Below, piece by piece: positions 14,690-25,797 of a stretch of DNA of 64,000 nt (the stretch's first letter is position 1; each line of letters begins with the position of its first letter). The notes beneath the pieces were generated by a model, which made no database searches, had not been told where the DNA came from, and saw only the letters and a list, made by a program, of their open reading frames with translations. Made by a program: the position numbers and the translations under genes. Source of the stretch: Diabrotica undecimpunctata (Eukaryota; Arthropoda; Insecta; Coleoptera; Chrysomelidae); assembly GCF_040954645.1 (NCBI RefSeq), contig NC_092812.1:3162001-3226000 (forward strand), written 5' to 3'.

Positions 14690-14815
14690 GTGTAATGAGA
14701 GAATGGTTTGGATGCAGCTCAAAACAACTATTTAGAGCTATTGCCTCAAAAATTAAAATAGCTATGATGATTGCCAACCTCCGTAGCGGAGATGGCACCT
14801 GAAGAAGAAGAATAA
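14690..14815 (+). mobile_element. 3' end of an RTE-like non-LTR element (scrap)
   Basis: The stretch encodes traces of the block LFRAIASKIKIAMMIANL and ends in a GAAGAAGAAG tail. The same block is seen at 33800, 43270 and, best preserved, at 61170-61250. Only the last ~40 codons remain. Bases 14330-14690 upstream have scattered frames with no motif I trust. Confidence 0.6.
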
Positions 14816-14856
14816 GAAATTGTATTGGCTGTTTGGAAAAAATTCAACATTATCCA

Positions 14857-14913
<57 letters not shown>

Positions 14914-15241
14914 AAGTCGTGTTGGTTACACCACTTATAACTCAAGAACGGCAGAACAGATTTGGCTGAAAATTGGTAGGGAGGTAGCTTAGAGCCAGGA
15001 GACGGACATAGGATACTTTTTATCCCGTTCGACAGCGTTTCCGTGTGACTTGACATGAAACGTCAGTCACTATAAAACGTGGTATAACAAAAAAGAATCA
15101 GACTTGGAATAACAAAACGCAACTGACAGCTATGTAATTGACGTAAAATGACAGCTATGTAATGACGTATGGATGACAATTTGATATTTGTAAGAAATCA
15201 ATATTAAAACTATTTCTATTAAATAAATAATTAACAAGTGG

Positions 15242-15383
15242 ATTGAAGTGAAGTGAAGTTTAATTAATAATGCCGCGACCAAGACGATCGAATCTTTCCC
15301 GACAAAGCCATAATTGAAGTGAAGTGAAGTTTAATTAATAATGCCGCGACCAAGACGATCGAATCTCTCCCGACAAAGCCGTA
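15242..15383 (+). repeat. 71-bp tandem duplication at the RepHel start
   Basis: Two adjacent 71-base copies (15242-15312 and 15313-15383), nearly identical, each with the start codon and first codons MPRPRRSNLSRQS. Because 71 is not a multiple of three, the first ATG (15270) runs into a stop at the junction and only the second (15341) leads into the gene. Confidence 0.95.
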
Positions 15384-18300
15384 ATGCAAGAAGAATACAA
15401 AATACTGCAAATGAAAGGACTGAAGAAGAACAAGAAATTGCACGTGAACAGCGCCACGATAGTATGGCTCGACTTCGTGCTTCTCAATCACGAGAGCAAA
15501 GTGAAGCAGCCCGTGAAACAGCTCGGTTGGCAATGCAGAATCGTCGAGCGAACAACAGAAGGGCAACAAATAGATAATTTGCGACGCAGAACAAGATATT
15601 TAGCTGATTTGAATCGAGCAGAGTTTCGATACGATTGCAGCAATGATTACAGCTTGCATCCTAGCGTTTGCATTGGGCAAATGGACGTTGTTTGCGAGTA
15701 TTGTGGTGCATTAAAGTTTTCCGGAGAAACGCCTGGATTATGCTGCCTTAATAGTAAAGTGAAATTGCCAGTGTTGACTCCGCCACATGAGCCATTGTAT
15801 TCATTGCTTTGTGGCAAAACACAAGAGTCACTGCACTTTCTTGCAAATACTCGAAAATACAATAGTTGTTTCCAAATGACGTCATTTGGGGCAGACATTA
15901 TCGAAGAAGGAGGATTTAATCCGACATTTAAGGTATTTATTTTTGTACTTACATAGAATGTAGTTAAAGAACAACTTACTTTATCTATTGGTATGTATTA
16001 TATTTGCTAATACTGAACTCTACTTTCCCACAGAAAAAGTGTTTATAACCCAGTTAATACTGTCTGGTTTTTATTTTGTAGATACAAGGACAGATTCACC
16101 ATCGAATTGGATTATTACTACCTTTCGAAGATACACAGAATAAATTTTTACAAATATATTTCATGGGCAACATGAAAGAACAACTTGATCGACGCCTAGG
16201 GATCAATGCAGGAATGAAGCGAGCAATTATTCAAGACTTGCAGTGTCTGCTTCATGAACATCATGCGTTGGTCAGGTTGTTTAAGAGTGCTTTAGAGCGC
16301 ATGCCAAGTGATGACTATAAAGTTGTCATCAAAGCAGATAAACGACCATCTGGAACACACGAACGCACATTTAATGCTCCAACAGTAGACGTAGTTGCCA
16401 TCCTGATTGTTGGTGAACAATTGGAAAAACGCGATATTGTGCTTACACGTCGCGATACTGGGCAACTGCAACAAATATCTGAAACTCATCGATCATATGA
16501 CGCATTGCAATACCCACTGATGTTTTGGCAAGGAGAAGGTGGATATTATTTTAATATTAAAATGATAAATCCATTGAATGGTAAAGTATCAGTATCTTAA
16601 TAATGGTTAATATCTGTATTATTTGTCTTTGAAATGGTTAATTATCAAATTTTTTATTTCAGGTGAAGAAACTACAAAGAAAGTTAGCTCAATGAATTAT
16701 TATGCATATCGTTTGATGATTCGTCAAAATGCTGACAACTATTTGCTGCGGTTTCGTCGATTGTTTCAGCAGTATTGCGTTGACATGTATGTAAAAATAG
16801 AAACGGAACGTTTAACATTTATTAGGTTGAACCAAGCCAAACTGCGTTCTGAGGAGTACATCCATTTACGTGATGCAGTTAGTACTAAAGGAAATGCAGC
16901 TAATATTGGTCGATTAACTATTCTGCCGGCGACGTACATTGGTAGCCCACGTCATATGCATGAATATGCACAAGATGCAATGACATATGTTCGTCATTAC
17001 GGCCGGCCAGATCTCTTTATTACTTTTAGCTGTAATCCAAAATGGATAGAAATTACTTAATTGCTGCTTCCCGGACAAACATCAAATGATAGACACGACA
17101 TCACAGCACGTATATTCAGGCAAAAAATTCGGTCCCCGATGAACTTTATTGTTAAACAACGCGTCTTTGGAGATACTCGATGCTGGATGTATTCAATCGA
17201 ATGGCAAAAGCGAGGCCTGCCGCACGCACACATTCTTATTTGGTTAGTGGAAAGAATTCAGCCTGACCAAATAGATGACATCATATGTGCCGAGATTCCT
17301 GATCATGAAGTCGATCCAGACCTACATGATGTTGTTACTACTAATATGATTCATGGACCGTGTGGTGCCATCAATCTCCAATCACCTTGCATGGTCGATG
17401 GAAAGTGCTCTAAACGATATCCACGGAAATTAACGGCGGAGACTGTCACTGGCAACGATGGGTATCCGCTGTATCGGCGTCGATCACCAGATGACAACGG
17501 TCGAACTGTCACAACGAAAGTGAAAAGAATGGATTTCGTTGTCGACAACAGTTGGATTGTTCCATATTCGCCACTTATTTCTAAAACGTTCAAGACACAT
17601 TGCAACGTTGAATACTGCAATTCAGTTAAGTCCATAAAATATATTTGAAAATATGTCACGAAAGGCAGTGATATGGCGGTTTTTGGATTGCAATTCTCAA
17701 ATACCAACGATGAAATTTCACGCTATCAAGTTGGTCGTTATGTGAACTGTAATGAAGCGATTTGGCGTATATTCGCATTTCCAATTCACGAACGTCATCC
17801 TACTGTTATACATTTGGCGGTGCATCTGGAGAATGGTCAACTAGTATATTTCACGGCTTCGAATGCTACGCAACGTGCTGAAACACCTCCAGCAACTACA
17901 TTGACCAGTTTTTTTGCATCCTGCCAAAGCGATCAGTTTGCACGAACTTTGCTTTACTCGGAGATGCCACGTTATTATACTTGGAATGCTTCATCCAAGA
18001 ATTTTCAAAGACGGAAGCAAGGTGATGCGGTTCCTGGGTATCCAGATGTGCGTTCTACTGATGCTCTTGGTCATATATATACAGTTCATCCAAAGAATGA
18101 TGAATGTTTCTATTTGCGGTTGTTGCTGGTAAATGTGCGTGGGCCAACTTTATTTGAGACACTACGAACTGTTAATGGTGTAATATTCCCAACATATCGT
18201 GCTGCATGTGAAGAATTGAACTTAGTAGAAATCGATACCCATTGGGATACGACAATCGCTGAAGCCATTATCTCTGCATCTCCAAGTCAGATACGCACAT

Positions 18301-19994
18301 TATTCGCTATCATAATTTCGACATGTTTTCCATCAAACCCATGTAACCTGTGGCACAAATACAAGGATAGTATGTCAGAAGATATTTTACATCAAAGTCG
18401 TGTCAGTTCCAGAAATCACGATATTGAGATGAATGAGGAGATACATAATCGTGCTTTACTCTTGATCGAAGATATGTGTTACCTCATGTGCGGTAATTTA
18501 TTAATCAGGTTAGGAATGCCAGCGCCAAATCGTAAAATGAATGACGCATTTAATCGAGAATTGGAACGGGAACGTGAATATGATCACCAGGAATTAGATT
18601 TAGTAGTTCAAAGGAATGTACCCCTGTTGAATTACCAATAAAAGGAAGTTTATGATACTTTAATGAAGGCAATCGCTGATGAAAATGGTGGTTTATATTT
18701 CCTAGATGCCCCTGGTGGAACTGGCAAGACATTCCTTATGTCATTAGTTTTAGCAACTGTTCGGGCGAGATCCATCATAGCGGTTGCAGTTGCTTCTTCT
18801 GAAATAGCAGCCACATTGTTAGAAGGATGCCGTACGGCTCATTCAGCATTCAAATTACCGTTAAATCTTCAAACTATTGAAGAACCAACGTGTAATATTG
18901 CAAAACACTCAGCAATGGCCAAAGTTTTAGCGGTATCGAAAATCATCATCTGGGACGAATGCACAATGGCGCATAAATGTGCATTAGAAGCACTTAACCG
19001 AACATTAAAAGATTTACGCAATGACTCGAGATGCTTTGGAGGAGCAATGATTTTACTGTCTGGCGATTTCCGCCAAATACTGCCAGTAATTCCAAGATCT
19101 ACGGCTGCCGATGAAATAAACGCTTGCCTCAAATCGTCAAATCTATGGCGCTATGTGAAGAAACTGCAGCTGACAACATACATGAGAGTTACATTGCATA
19201 ATGATACATCTGCTGAAGATTTCTCGGAGCAATTGCTGACTATCAGTAATGGTCAAGTACCTGTCGATGAATCGAGCGGATTAATATCATTTCCAAATAA
19301 TTTCTGTAATTTGGTCTCATCAAAAGACCAACTTATCAACAATGTATTTCCAAATATTATTTCTAACTACAAAAATAATGAATGGTTGAGTGAGCGAGCA
19401 ATTTTAGAGGCTAAGAATAAAGATGTAGATGACCTGAACTACATAATTCAAAATAAGATCATTGGAACAATGCATTCATTCAAATCTATTGACTGCGTCA
19501 CAAATGAAGATGAAGCCACCAACTATCCAATTGAATTTTTAAACTCTTTGCACGTGCCTGGCTTACCACCGCACAATTTACGCCTAAAGGTTGGCTCCGT
19601 AGTAATCATGCTTCGAAACATAAACCAACCAAAACTGTGCAACGGTACGCGTTTGGTGGTTAGTAAATTGATGAACAATGTAATTTACGCTACGATAATG
19701 ATAGGAAAATTCAAAGGTGAGGAAGTTCTCATTCCGAGGATCCCGATGATCCCAACCGATATGCCGTTTGAATTTAAAAGACTTCAATTTCCGATACGTC
19801 TTGCATTTGCCATGACCATCAACAAATCACAAGGCCAATCCTTAAAAGTTTGTGGTTTAAATCTAGAACAATCATGTTTTTCCCATGGTCAATTATACGT
19901 GGCATGTTCACGGGTCGGAAGACCATCTGCGTTGTTTGTTTTTGCGCCTGATAATAAAACAAAAAATGTCATGTATCACAAGGTACTTAAGTGA
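15341..19994 (+). pseudogene. Helitron RepHel: HUH nuclease plus PIF1-like helicase (broken)
   Basis: Nicks and unwinds DNA for rolling-circle transposition. ATG 15341 opens an Arg/Gln-rich N-terminus; a shift near 15570 moves to the frame with CEYCGALKFSGE (zinc-finger-like). Two introns are predicted: 15933-16081 (149 bases) and 16581-16662 (82 bases), both GT-AG and phase-matched. The Rep part has GLPHAHILIWL (HUH) near 17217 and the two-tyrosine motif around 17640 (KYI stop KYVTKGSD), where TGA 17646-17648 falls between the tyrosines. Other stops are at 17058-17060 and 18639-18641. The helicase, 18663-19994, is open: GGTGKT (Walker A), IIWDECTM (Walker B), GDFRQILPV, and TINKSQGQS near the end. 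One shift and three stops in all. Confidence 0.94.
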
Positions 19995-20111
19995 AGAGCA
20001 ACCTATGTACTAAAATACAGAAATAATAATGAATGATTAATGTAGTTATTTAATTTTTTTTGTATTTTTTCCAATAAAAAAAAACACAATCTGCTTATTT
20101 ATTGCCATTAA

Positions 20112-20140
20112 GGCGGAACAAAGTTCGCCGGGTCAGCTAG
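20112..20140 (+). other. Helitron 3' terminal hairpin and CTAG end
   Basis: GGCGGAAC, AAA, GTTCGCC (20112-20129) folds into a stem with one bulged G, followed by GGGTCAG and CTAG (20137-20140). This is the signal at which rolling-circle transfer stops in Helitrons. Confidence 0.9.
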
Positions 20141-20529
20141 TTCATAATAAATTATCCATTTACAAGCAAGTACTGAGGTAAGTATGGGTATATGGGTGCC
20201 AACTCTGGGGCTGTACCAAAGCTAGTAATCTACATATTATCCAGAGATTTCAAAACAAAGTACTAAGGAACCTTATTGGTGCTCCTTAGTATATCCGTAA
20301 CAGCAACCTCCACCAGGAGTTGGGTATTAAAACTGGGACCGAAGTAACCAAGAGAACAGAATGTGAATGTCGAGACAATCCAGCTTGTTGACAACACTGA
20401 ACTAAAGAGAAGACTCATAAGGACAAAACCATTTGAGTTAGTGTAAATGTGTAATAGTTTAGTATAAAAAGCAGAGTATAGTGCTGTGATGTTATTGCAT
20501 GTTTGTTGTAGTGCATTCGTTCTTCTTCT

Positions 20530-21110
20530 TCTTCCTATTTATAAGCAATTCTGCTTGTTCATTGGCGGATTAATACCTCTATGGAAGGTTGTCACCCCAT
20601 CTTTTGCGTGGTGGTCCGATACTTCTTCTGCCGATTGGTGACTTATCTCTTGCTATTTTGACGACACGAGTCTCCTCCATTCTGCTTATGTGGTTATTCC
20701 ATTCTTTTTTTTCTATTTTGTGTCCGGTCATTTATACACTCTACGTTACATTTTCTTCTAATGTGTTCACTTCTCGTTCGATCTCTCAGCGTGTTTCCTG
20801 TAATTCTTTTCAGTACTCTCATCTCTGCAGTTTCCAGTAGCCTTTGCATTGTGACTGTGTCGGGTCTTATTTCTGATGCATATGTCACTATTGGTCTTAC
20901 AGTGGCTTTATAAATTCTTGACTTCATCTGAGTGTCAATGTCTCTGTTTCGCCATATAGTGTTATTATTGCTTTTTGTACTTGATCTCTCATTTCTTTGT
21001 CCAGGTCTCCATAGCTAGACAGTGTAATTCCCAGGTATTTTATTTCTAATTTTTTTTTTCTATTTCTAATATTTTCTTTATAAAAAAAATAACTAGTGCA
21101 TTCGTTGATA
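20530..21110 (-). pseudogene. RTE-like RT C-terminal fragment
   Basis: Minus-strand pieces in shifting frames: EIKYLGITLSSYGDLDKEM and QVQKA near 20950-21060, then IYKATVRPIVTYASE and RVLKRITGNTLRDRTRSEHIR near 20760-20920. These are the thumb and C-terminal blocks of RTE-like endonuclease-RT proteins (KYLG, YK..V.P...YG.E, R...IR). The catalytic core is absent, so this is a 5'-truncated copy; the low-coordinate end has a run of GAA repeats on the minus strand (TTC at 20521-20534), as for a 3' tail. Several shifts. Dead. Confidence 0.75.
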
Positions 21111-21159
21111 GATAAAATAAGAGTAAGCCATAGCGTGAGCCCATCATCAATCATCAATT

Positions 21160-22050
21160 AGCCTATATTTGTCCACTGCTGAACGTAGGCCTTCCGTAAA
21201 ATTTTCCACCTATTTCTATCTTGTGCTTCTTGCCTCCAGTTTGCGCTTGATATCATCCGTCCATCTAGTCGGTGGTCGTCCTTTGTTTCGATATGTCTCT
21301 TGCCTTGGTCGCCATTCCAGAATCTTTCTGGTCCATCTGTCATCCGTTAATCTGGCAACATGTCCGGCCCAAGCCAATTTAGCCATGGCTATTTTTTCAA
21401 CTGCATCTGTGACTCCTGTTCTTCTTCTTATTTCTAGGTTTGGTACTTTATCTCTGATGGTAATCCCTAATATTGATCTTTCCAGAGCGCGTTGTGTAAC
21501 TCTTATTTTATCTATTGTTCTTTTTGTTAGAGTCAGTGTTTCTGCACCATATGTAAGAACTGGTAAAACGCACTGGATAAAAACCTTTCTTTTTAAACAA
21601 ACTTGGATAACAGATTTGAAAATGTTATTCAATCTATCAAAGGCAGCTCATGTGAGACCTATCCTTCTTTGTATTTCAGTTGTCAAATTATCTCGGCTTA
21701 AGTGAATCTCATGCCCTAGATATTTGTAAGCTATTATTTGATCGATGCTATGGCTCTCAATCAGAAGTATACCGCTGACTACAAGGTTGGTCATAAATTT
21801 TGTCTTTGAGGTGGTTATTTTAAGACCAATTGTTTTTGACACTTTATAGAGCGTGTGCAGCATTTTTGTAGCTTTATCAACTCTATCAGATATTAAAACG
21901 ATGTTATCGGCAAATCTTAGGTGGTTTAGATCTTTCCCATTTATATTAATTCCCATATTATCCTCTTGTTCCATTTGCTTGAACATATATTCAAGAACAG
22001 CTGTAAACAATTTAGGGGAGATAATATCACCCTGTCTAATTCTACGTGCT
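21160..22050 (-). pseudogene. RTE-like reverse transcriptase fragment
   Basis: Minus-strand RT of the RTE-like type. 22010-21648 carries NHLRFADNIVLISDRVDKA, the catalytic box reading FADN in place of FADD, and YKYLGHEI. After a stop and a few bases, 21632-21216 carries VFIQCVLPVLTYGAETLTLTKR, IRDKVPNLEIRRRTGV and AWAGHVARLTDDRWTRKILEW. The 3' end near 21145 has short TGA/TCA repeats. Palm N-terminus and endonuclease are missing. The Asp to Asn change alone would inactivate it. Confidence 0.85.
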
Positions 22051-22494
22051 ATCTAATTCCCATAGATTTAAGTATTTGCTGTTTATTAAGTAAGGTCAGA
22101 AAATAACTGATAATTGGTCATTTGTGACCAGATAGCAGTATACAAACAACGTACAGGACCAAATACAAATTTGTGTTTGTGTTATACAAAAAAATATATG
22201 GGATTGAATAGCAATTGATTGTAATGAAACTTACATTTTACATTTGTTTTGACGTTTCGATTTTCAATCCGGAAATCGTTTTAAAACTTTTTTATAAATA
22301 GGAAATTGTTAACCTGTGGTGTTTGCAACCAATTTAACAGTTGACATATTGGCATCGATCTTGTAGGAAATTAACTATGTTTTTGAGTTAATATTCTAAA
22401 AGTGATATTGTATCCTCGAATTTATATCAAATTCTAATTTTTGTGTGCTTATGTAGTTGATTCTAGATAATATGTCTGTGGCCTATTAACCCAT

Positions 22495-22590
22495 TTATCA
22501 CTATCAAGCTGTATGCGTCCACTGCTGCACATAGGTCTTCCTCAGCTCTTCCTATCTGTCTCTGTCTTGTGCGGCTTGCATCCAGTTATT
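22495..22590 (-). mobile_element. RTE-like 3' end scrap
   Basis: About 95 bases (GTCCACTGCTGCACATAGG, CTGTCTTGTGCGGCTTGC) match the 3' end of the neighbouring RTE-like copy at 21165-21240 at roughly 75 percent by eye. Nothing else of the element remains. Confidence 0.6.
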
Positions 22591-23010
22591 ATTCACATTA
22601 CTGTGGATTCGTGCCATTTTTCAGAAAATTTGTGCTGTAGCGAAATAATATTATTAAAGTAGATTTAGAAGTTGTTTGTGAGCGCTAACTGGAAGATGTT
22701 TGATAAAAATATTGGAAATATCGTCCAGGCCAGCGCTAGTTTCTTTGAGATTTGATAATGCCTCTGTATACTCTAATTGAGAAATGGGTAAATTTAACGC
22801 TACATCTGTGTTAGGTATAATGCTAATTTTCTTATTTTCTTCTTACTGTTTGTAATTAATGAAATAATTTTTGTAATTAATATTGCTGGATCGGTTTTTG
22901 TATGTGTTAGCAAGGATTTTGACAATCTCAGTATTACTAGTAACTGCCTTTCCATTTATCTAGAGGCTTTTAATATTCTGATTGGTATTTAATCCAGATA
23001 TTCTTCGGAC

Positions 23011-23078
23011 TTTGTTCCATACTTCAGTCATGAGATTGTTTGCATTTGTTCCATACTTCAGTCATGAGATTGTTTGCA
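23011..23078. repeat. 34-bp perfect tandem duplication
   Basis: Two identical adjacent 34-base units (23011-23044, 23045-23078), beginning TTTGTTCCATACTTC. They lie in the damaged linker of the non-LTR remnant. Confidence 0.97.
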
Positions 23079-24209
23079 TTTAACGTTGATACATATTGAG
23101 TTCATGACTGGCGATTGGCATTTCTAGTTATCTTCTTGGCTATAGCAGTTTGTTTTGTGTATTTAATTTTGTTCTCAACAGTTTTGTAGGTCTTCTTATA
23201 AACTCTTGTATTTCTTAAAAGCTCTTTTGCTAGATTTGACTGCTGTTTTGCATTCACGATTCCACTATGCTCTTTCTGCTGCTTTTATAATAATGGTAAC
23301 AAAGTTCTTCGGTGTCTCATCTATATTTGAGGTGCTTTTAAATATGGTCATACTGCTTTCGATTAAATTTGAAAAAAGATTTCATTAAGGGTTTTTTAAA
23401 TTCCATTTAGGAGTAAATGTCTGTCCACATTGGTTTTGGTCCACAAGTCAAGCCTATCCCAGGTGAGCTGTGGGGTTACACCTGGTTCAAATATCGTAAG
23501 GTCTATACATGAAGATTTACCGTTCTGTATATTAAATCTAGTGGGCCTGCCGTCGTTGAAGACAGAAAAGTTGGACTGTTTAAATATCTTATCCAACAGT
23601 CTTTCCTAGTATCTACAGGGTGTTTCAAAAAAAGGTAACTTCGTCTCTAGGATAGGTAAAAAACTAAAAAATAATTGGGGTTTGCTTAGTAAAAAATTTT
23701 TGTAACGCCATCCGTTTTCAAGATACAGGGCGTTGAAGAAAAATAATTTTACGTATTTTTTACGATTTTGCCAAAACTACTGGCAACATTGTAATGAAAT
23801 TTCATACGAATATGTTAACATACATCCCATGAATACATCCCATGAATTTGTTTTTATATCTGATTCTCATAGAGGGCGCTAGTTACACGGATCGTACTAA
23901 GTATTAGTCAATATAACTTTTTTTAAATTACAATTATTAATCAAAATTTCAAGTCAACTTAAACATTATTCAATTTTACACGAAAAAGGTACTCTTGGTA
24001 ACACTTGATACTGTGTACCGTTTTCGGAATATTTTGATTTGAAAATTATGAAGTAATAATTGATGCTGGTAGTAATGATAAAGTTCTAATAGGTATACCT
24101 CTATTTTCTCCAAGTGTGCCATGGAAATCTAACATTTATTGATTGTTATGACGATAAATCAACAATAATAAGAGTTTTGAAACCTTGTTATTTGTAAAAT
24201 CAAATCAAA

Positions 24210-25797
24210 ATGTACTCAAATGTTGAATACACTGACATGTTATTAACCTTAGGCGAATGTTTAAGATGTTCTAGTGCAGCTGTGACACGTTATGCAGAAA
24301 AGTTTCCTCGAAGAAACTTACCAATTAAAAAAACATTTAGAGCCATTGAACGACGTTGTCGAGAAACTGGGAATGTGAGACCAAATAAAATAAATTCTGG
24401 TAGACCAAGAACAACAAGAACAATTAATAAAGAAAATAATATTTTAAATTTACTTGATCAAGATCCAACAGTTAGCGTAAGGAATATAGCGAGACAAACA
24501 AATACTTCTTCTTCAAGTACTTGGCGGATACTGAAAGAACAGCAATTACATCCTTATCATTACAGACAAGTCCAAGAGCTCTAGCAAGATGATCTTCCGT
24601 TTAGAGTGGATTTTTGTGAAACATTGCCAGAAAGGACAGCCCACAATCCAAATTTTTTAAAATGCATTCTTTTTACGGACGAGGCCACCTTTACGCGACA
24701 AGGTACAGTCTGTCCCAAACCCTTCTTTCAGTGCGTCACTAATTTTGACGTCATATAGGATTTTAAGAATATCGAGAATTATTGCATGACATTTTATTTA
24801 AATTTGACAGTTGCAGGATCGTAATCTGTCTTTTTCTAATTGAAAATAATTTAATAATTTTAATATTAGTCTTTGTTCTTTCTCGATATATCTCGGCATA
24901 TTTAAAATATTTTTATTAAACAATAAATAAATACAAAATTAAATTTTCACTGTAAAATGTCTGAAAATACTAACCTGGAGACAATCTGCATCAAATTATA
25001 TTTATGCGCATCATTGATTGGATATCTATTTAGCGTATTCTAAACTCCAACCAATTATACATCCGTAAGTAGAATTAGCTTACGATAAATAATTTTCTAA
25101 GTTCTGTGTAAAATAATCACAGACTCACGTTTTTTTCTGTCACTTCTAGCTTAATGTGTTAGAGAGAATTCGATCAACTATAACGCACTGAAAAAAGGGT
25201 TTGGGACGAACTATATGTTTAACTCCCATAATGCACACTACTGGTGTGATGAGAATCCACGAGTCAAAAGGGTATCACATTACCAACACTCATTTAAAGT
25301 TAATGTTTGGGCAGCAACTTTAGGTAACAAATTTATAGGTTATCATATTCTACCTGAAAATTTAAATGGTGATATGTATCTTGATTTTTTAAACAATTCC
25401 TTATTCGAGATATTAGAAGATTTAACGCTAAACGAGCAAAGATCTTTATTTTTTATGCACCATGGAGCTCCACCTCACTTTGATAGAAGGTGTCGTAATT
25501 GGTTGAGTTATCATTTTCCGAATCGATGGATTGGTAGAGGTGCAGAAGCTCGGATTCATTGGCATCCTCGGTCATGCGATTTTAACCCTTTGGACTACGC
25601 AGTTTGGTCGTATATTAAGAAAAAAGTCTATGCTACAGAGGTAAATTCACGCCAAGAATTGGAAGAAAGAATTCAACGTTAATTTAATGACATCATAGCT
25701 GATCCCCTACTGTTTAGAAGGTTTATGGAATCTTTAGAAAAAAGAATAGACTTGTGTATTCGCGAAAATGGAGGGCATTTTGAACACTTACTGTAAT
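24210..25797 (+). pseudogene. Tc1/mariner-type transposase (interrupted by a MITE)
   Basis: Would excise and insert the element at TA. ATG 24210 begins a helix-turn-helix region (AVTRYAEKFPRRN, then SVRNIARQTN and STWRILKEQ). TAG at 24582-24584 interrupts, then the frame goes on to ILFTDEATFTRQG (first Asp) before the MITE at 24706-25213. It resumes with MFNSHNAHYW and runs to 25679. The second catalytic Asp is lost: MHHGAPPHF stands where QDGAPPHF-like motifs occur. The third acidic position is present (RSCDFNPLDYAVW). A second stop at 25680-25682 precedes the last 38 codons (to TAA 25795-25797). Dead by two stops, an insertion and the Asp to His change. Confidence 0.92.
24706..25213. mobile_element. 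MITE (Tc1/mariner-type, non-autonomous)
   Basis: A 508-base noncoding unit with imperfect TIRs: GTCCCAAACCCTTCTTTCAG at its left end against the complement of CTGAAAAAAGGGTTTGGGAC at its right. TA lies on both sides (24704-24705, 25214-25215). Removing it with one TA rejoins CGACAAGG-TA-TGTTTAAC, which reads RQGMFN in the transposase frame. The internal sequence is AT-rich with no frame. Confidence 0.92.

Larger units (their letters stand above)
14857..20140 (+). mobile_element. Helitron rolling-circle transposon
   Basis: Starts with TCTATATATA after an A (14856) and ends with CTAG before a T (20141), the classic A^T target without duplication. A short hairpin lies 8 bases before the CTAG. 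The 5' end includes a TA tract (14859-14908). Inside is one RepHel gene with HUH nuclease and PIF1-type helicase. The borders are confirmed independently because the interrupted Jockey frame rejoins there. Length 5284 bases. Confidence 0.96.
14816..20460 (+). mobile_element. Jockey-like RT C-terminal fragment split by a Helitron
   Basis: 14816-14856 encodes YWLFGKNSTLS and 20141 onward continues IHNKLSIYKQVL, then WGC, RFQNKVLRNLIGAP and LHQELGI. This matches the thumb and C-terminal region of the Jockey element at 9096-9761 (WLIGKNSKLS, NKILIYKTVIKP). Joining A14856 to T20141 keeps the frame exactly, so the Helitron inserted into an existing Jockey copy. The fragment has a stop and shifts after the join and fades near 20460. 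Confidence 0.85.
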
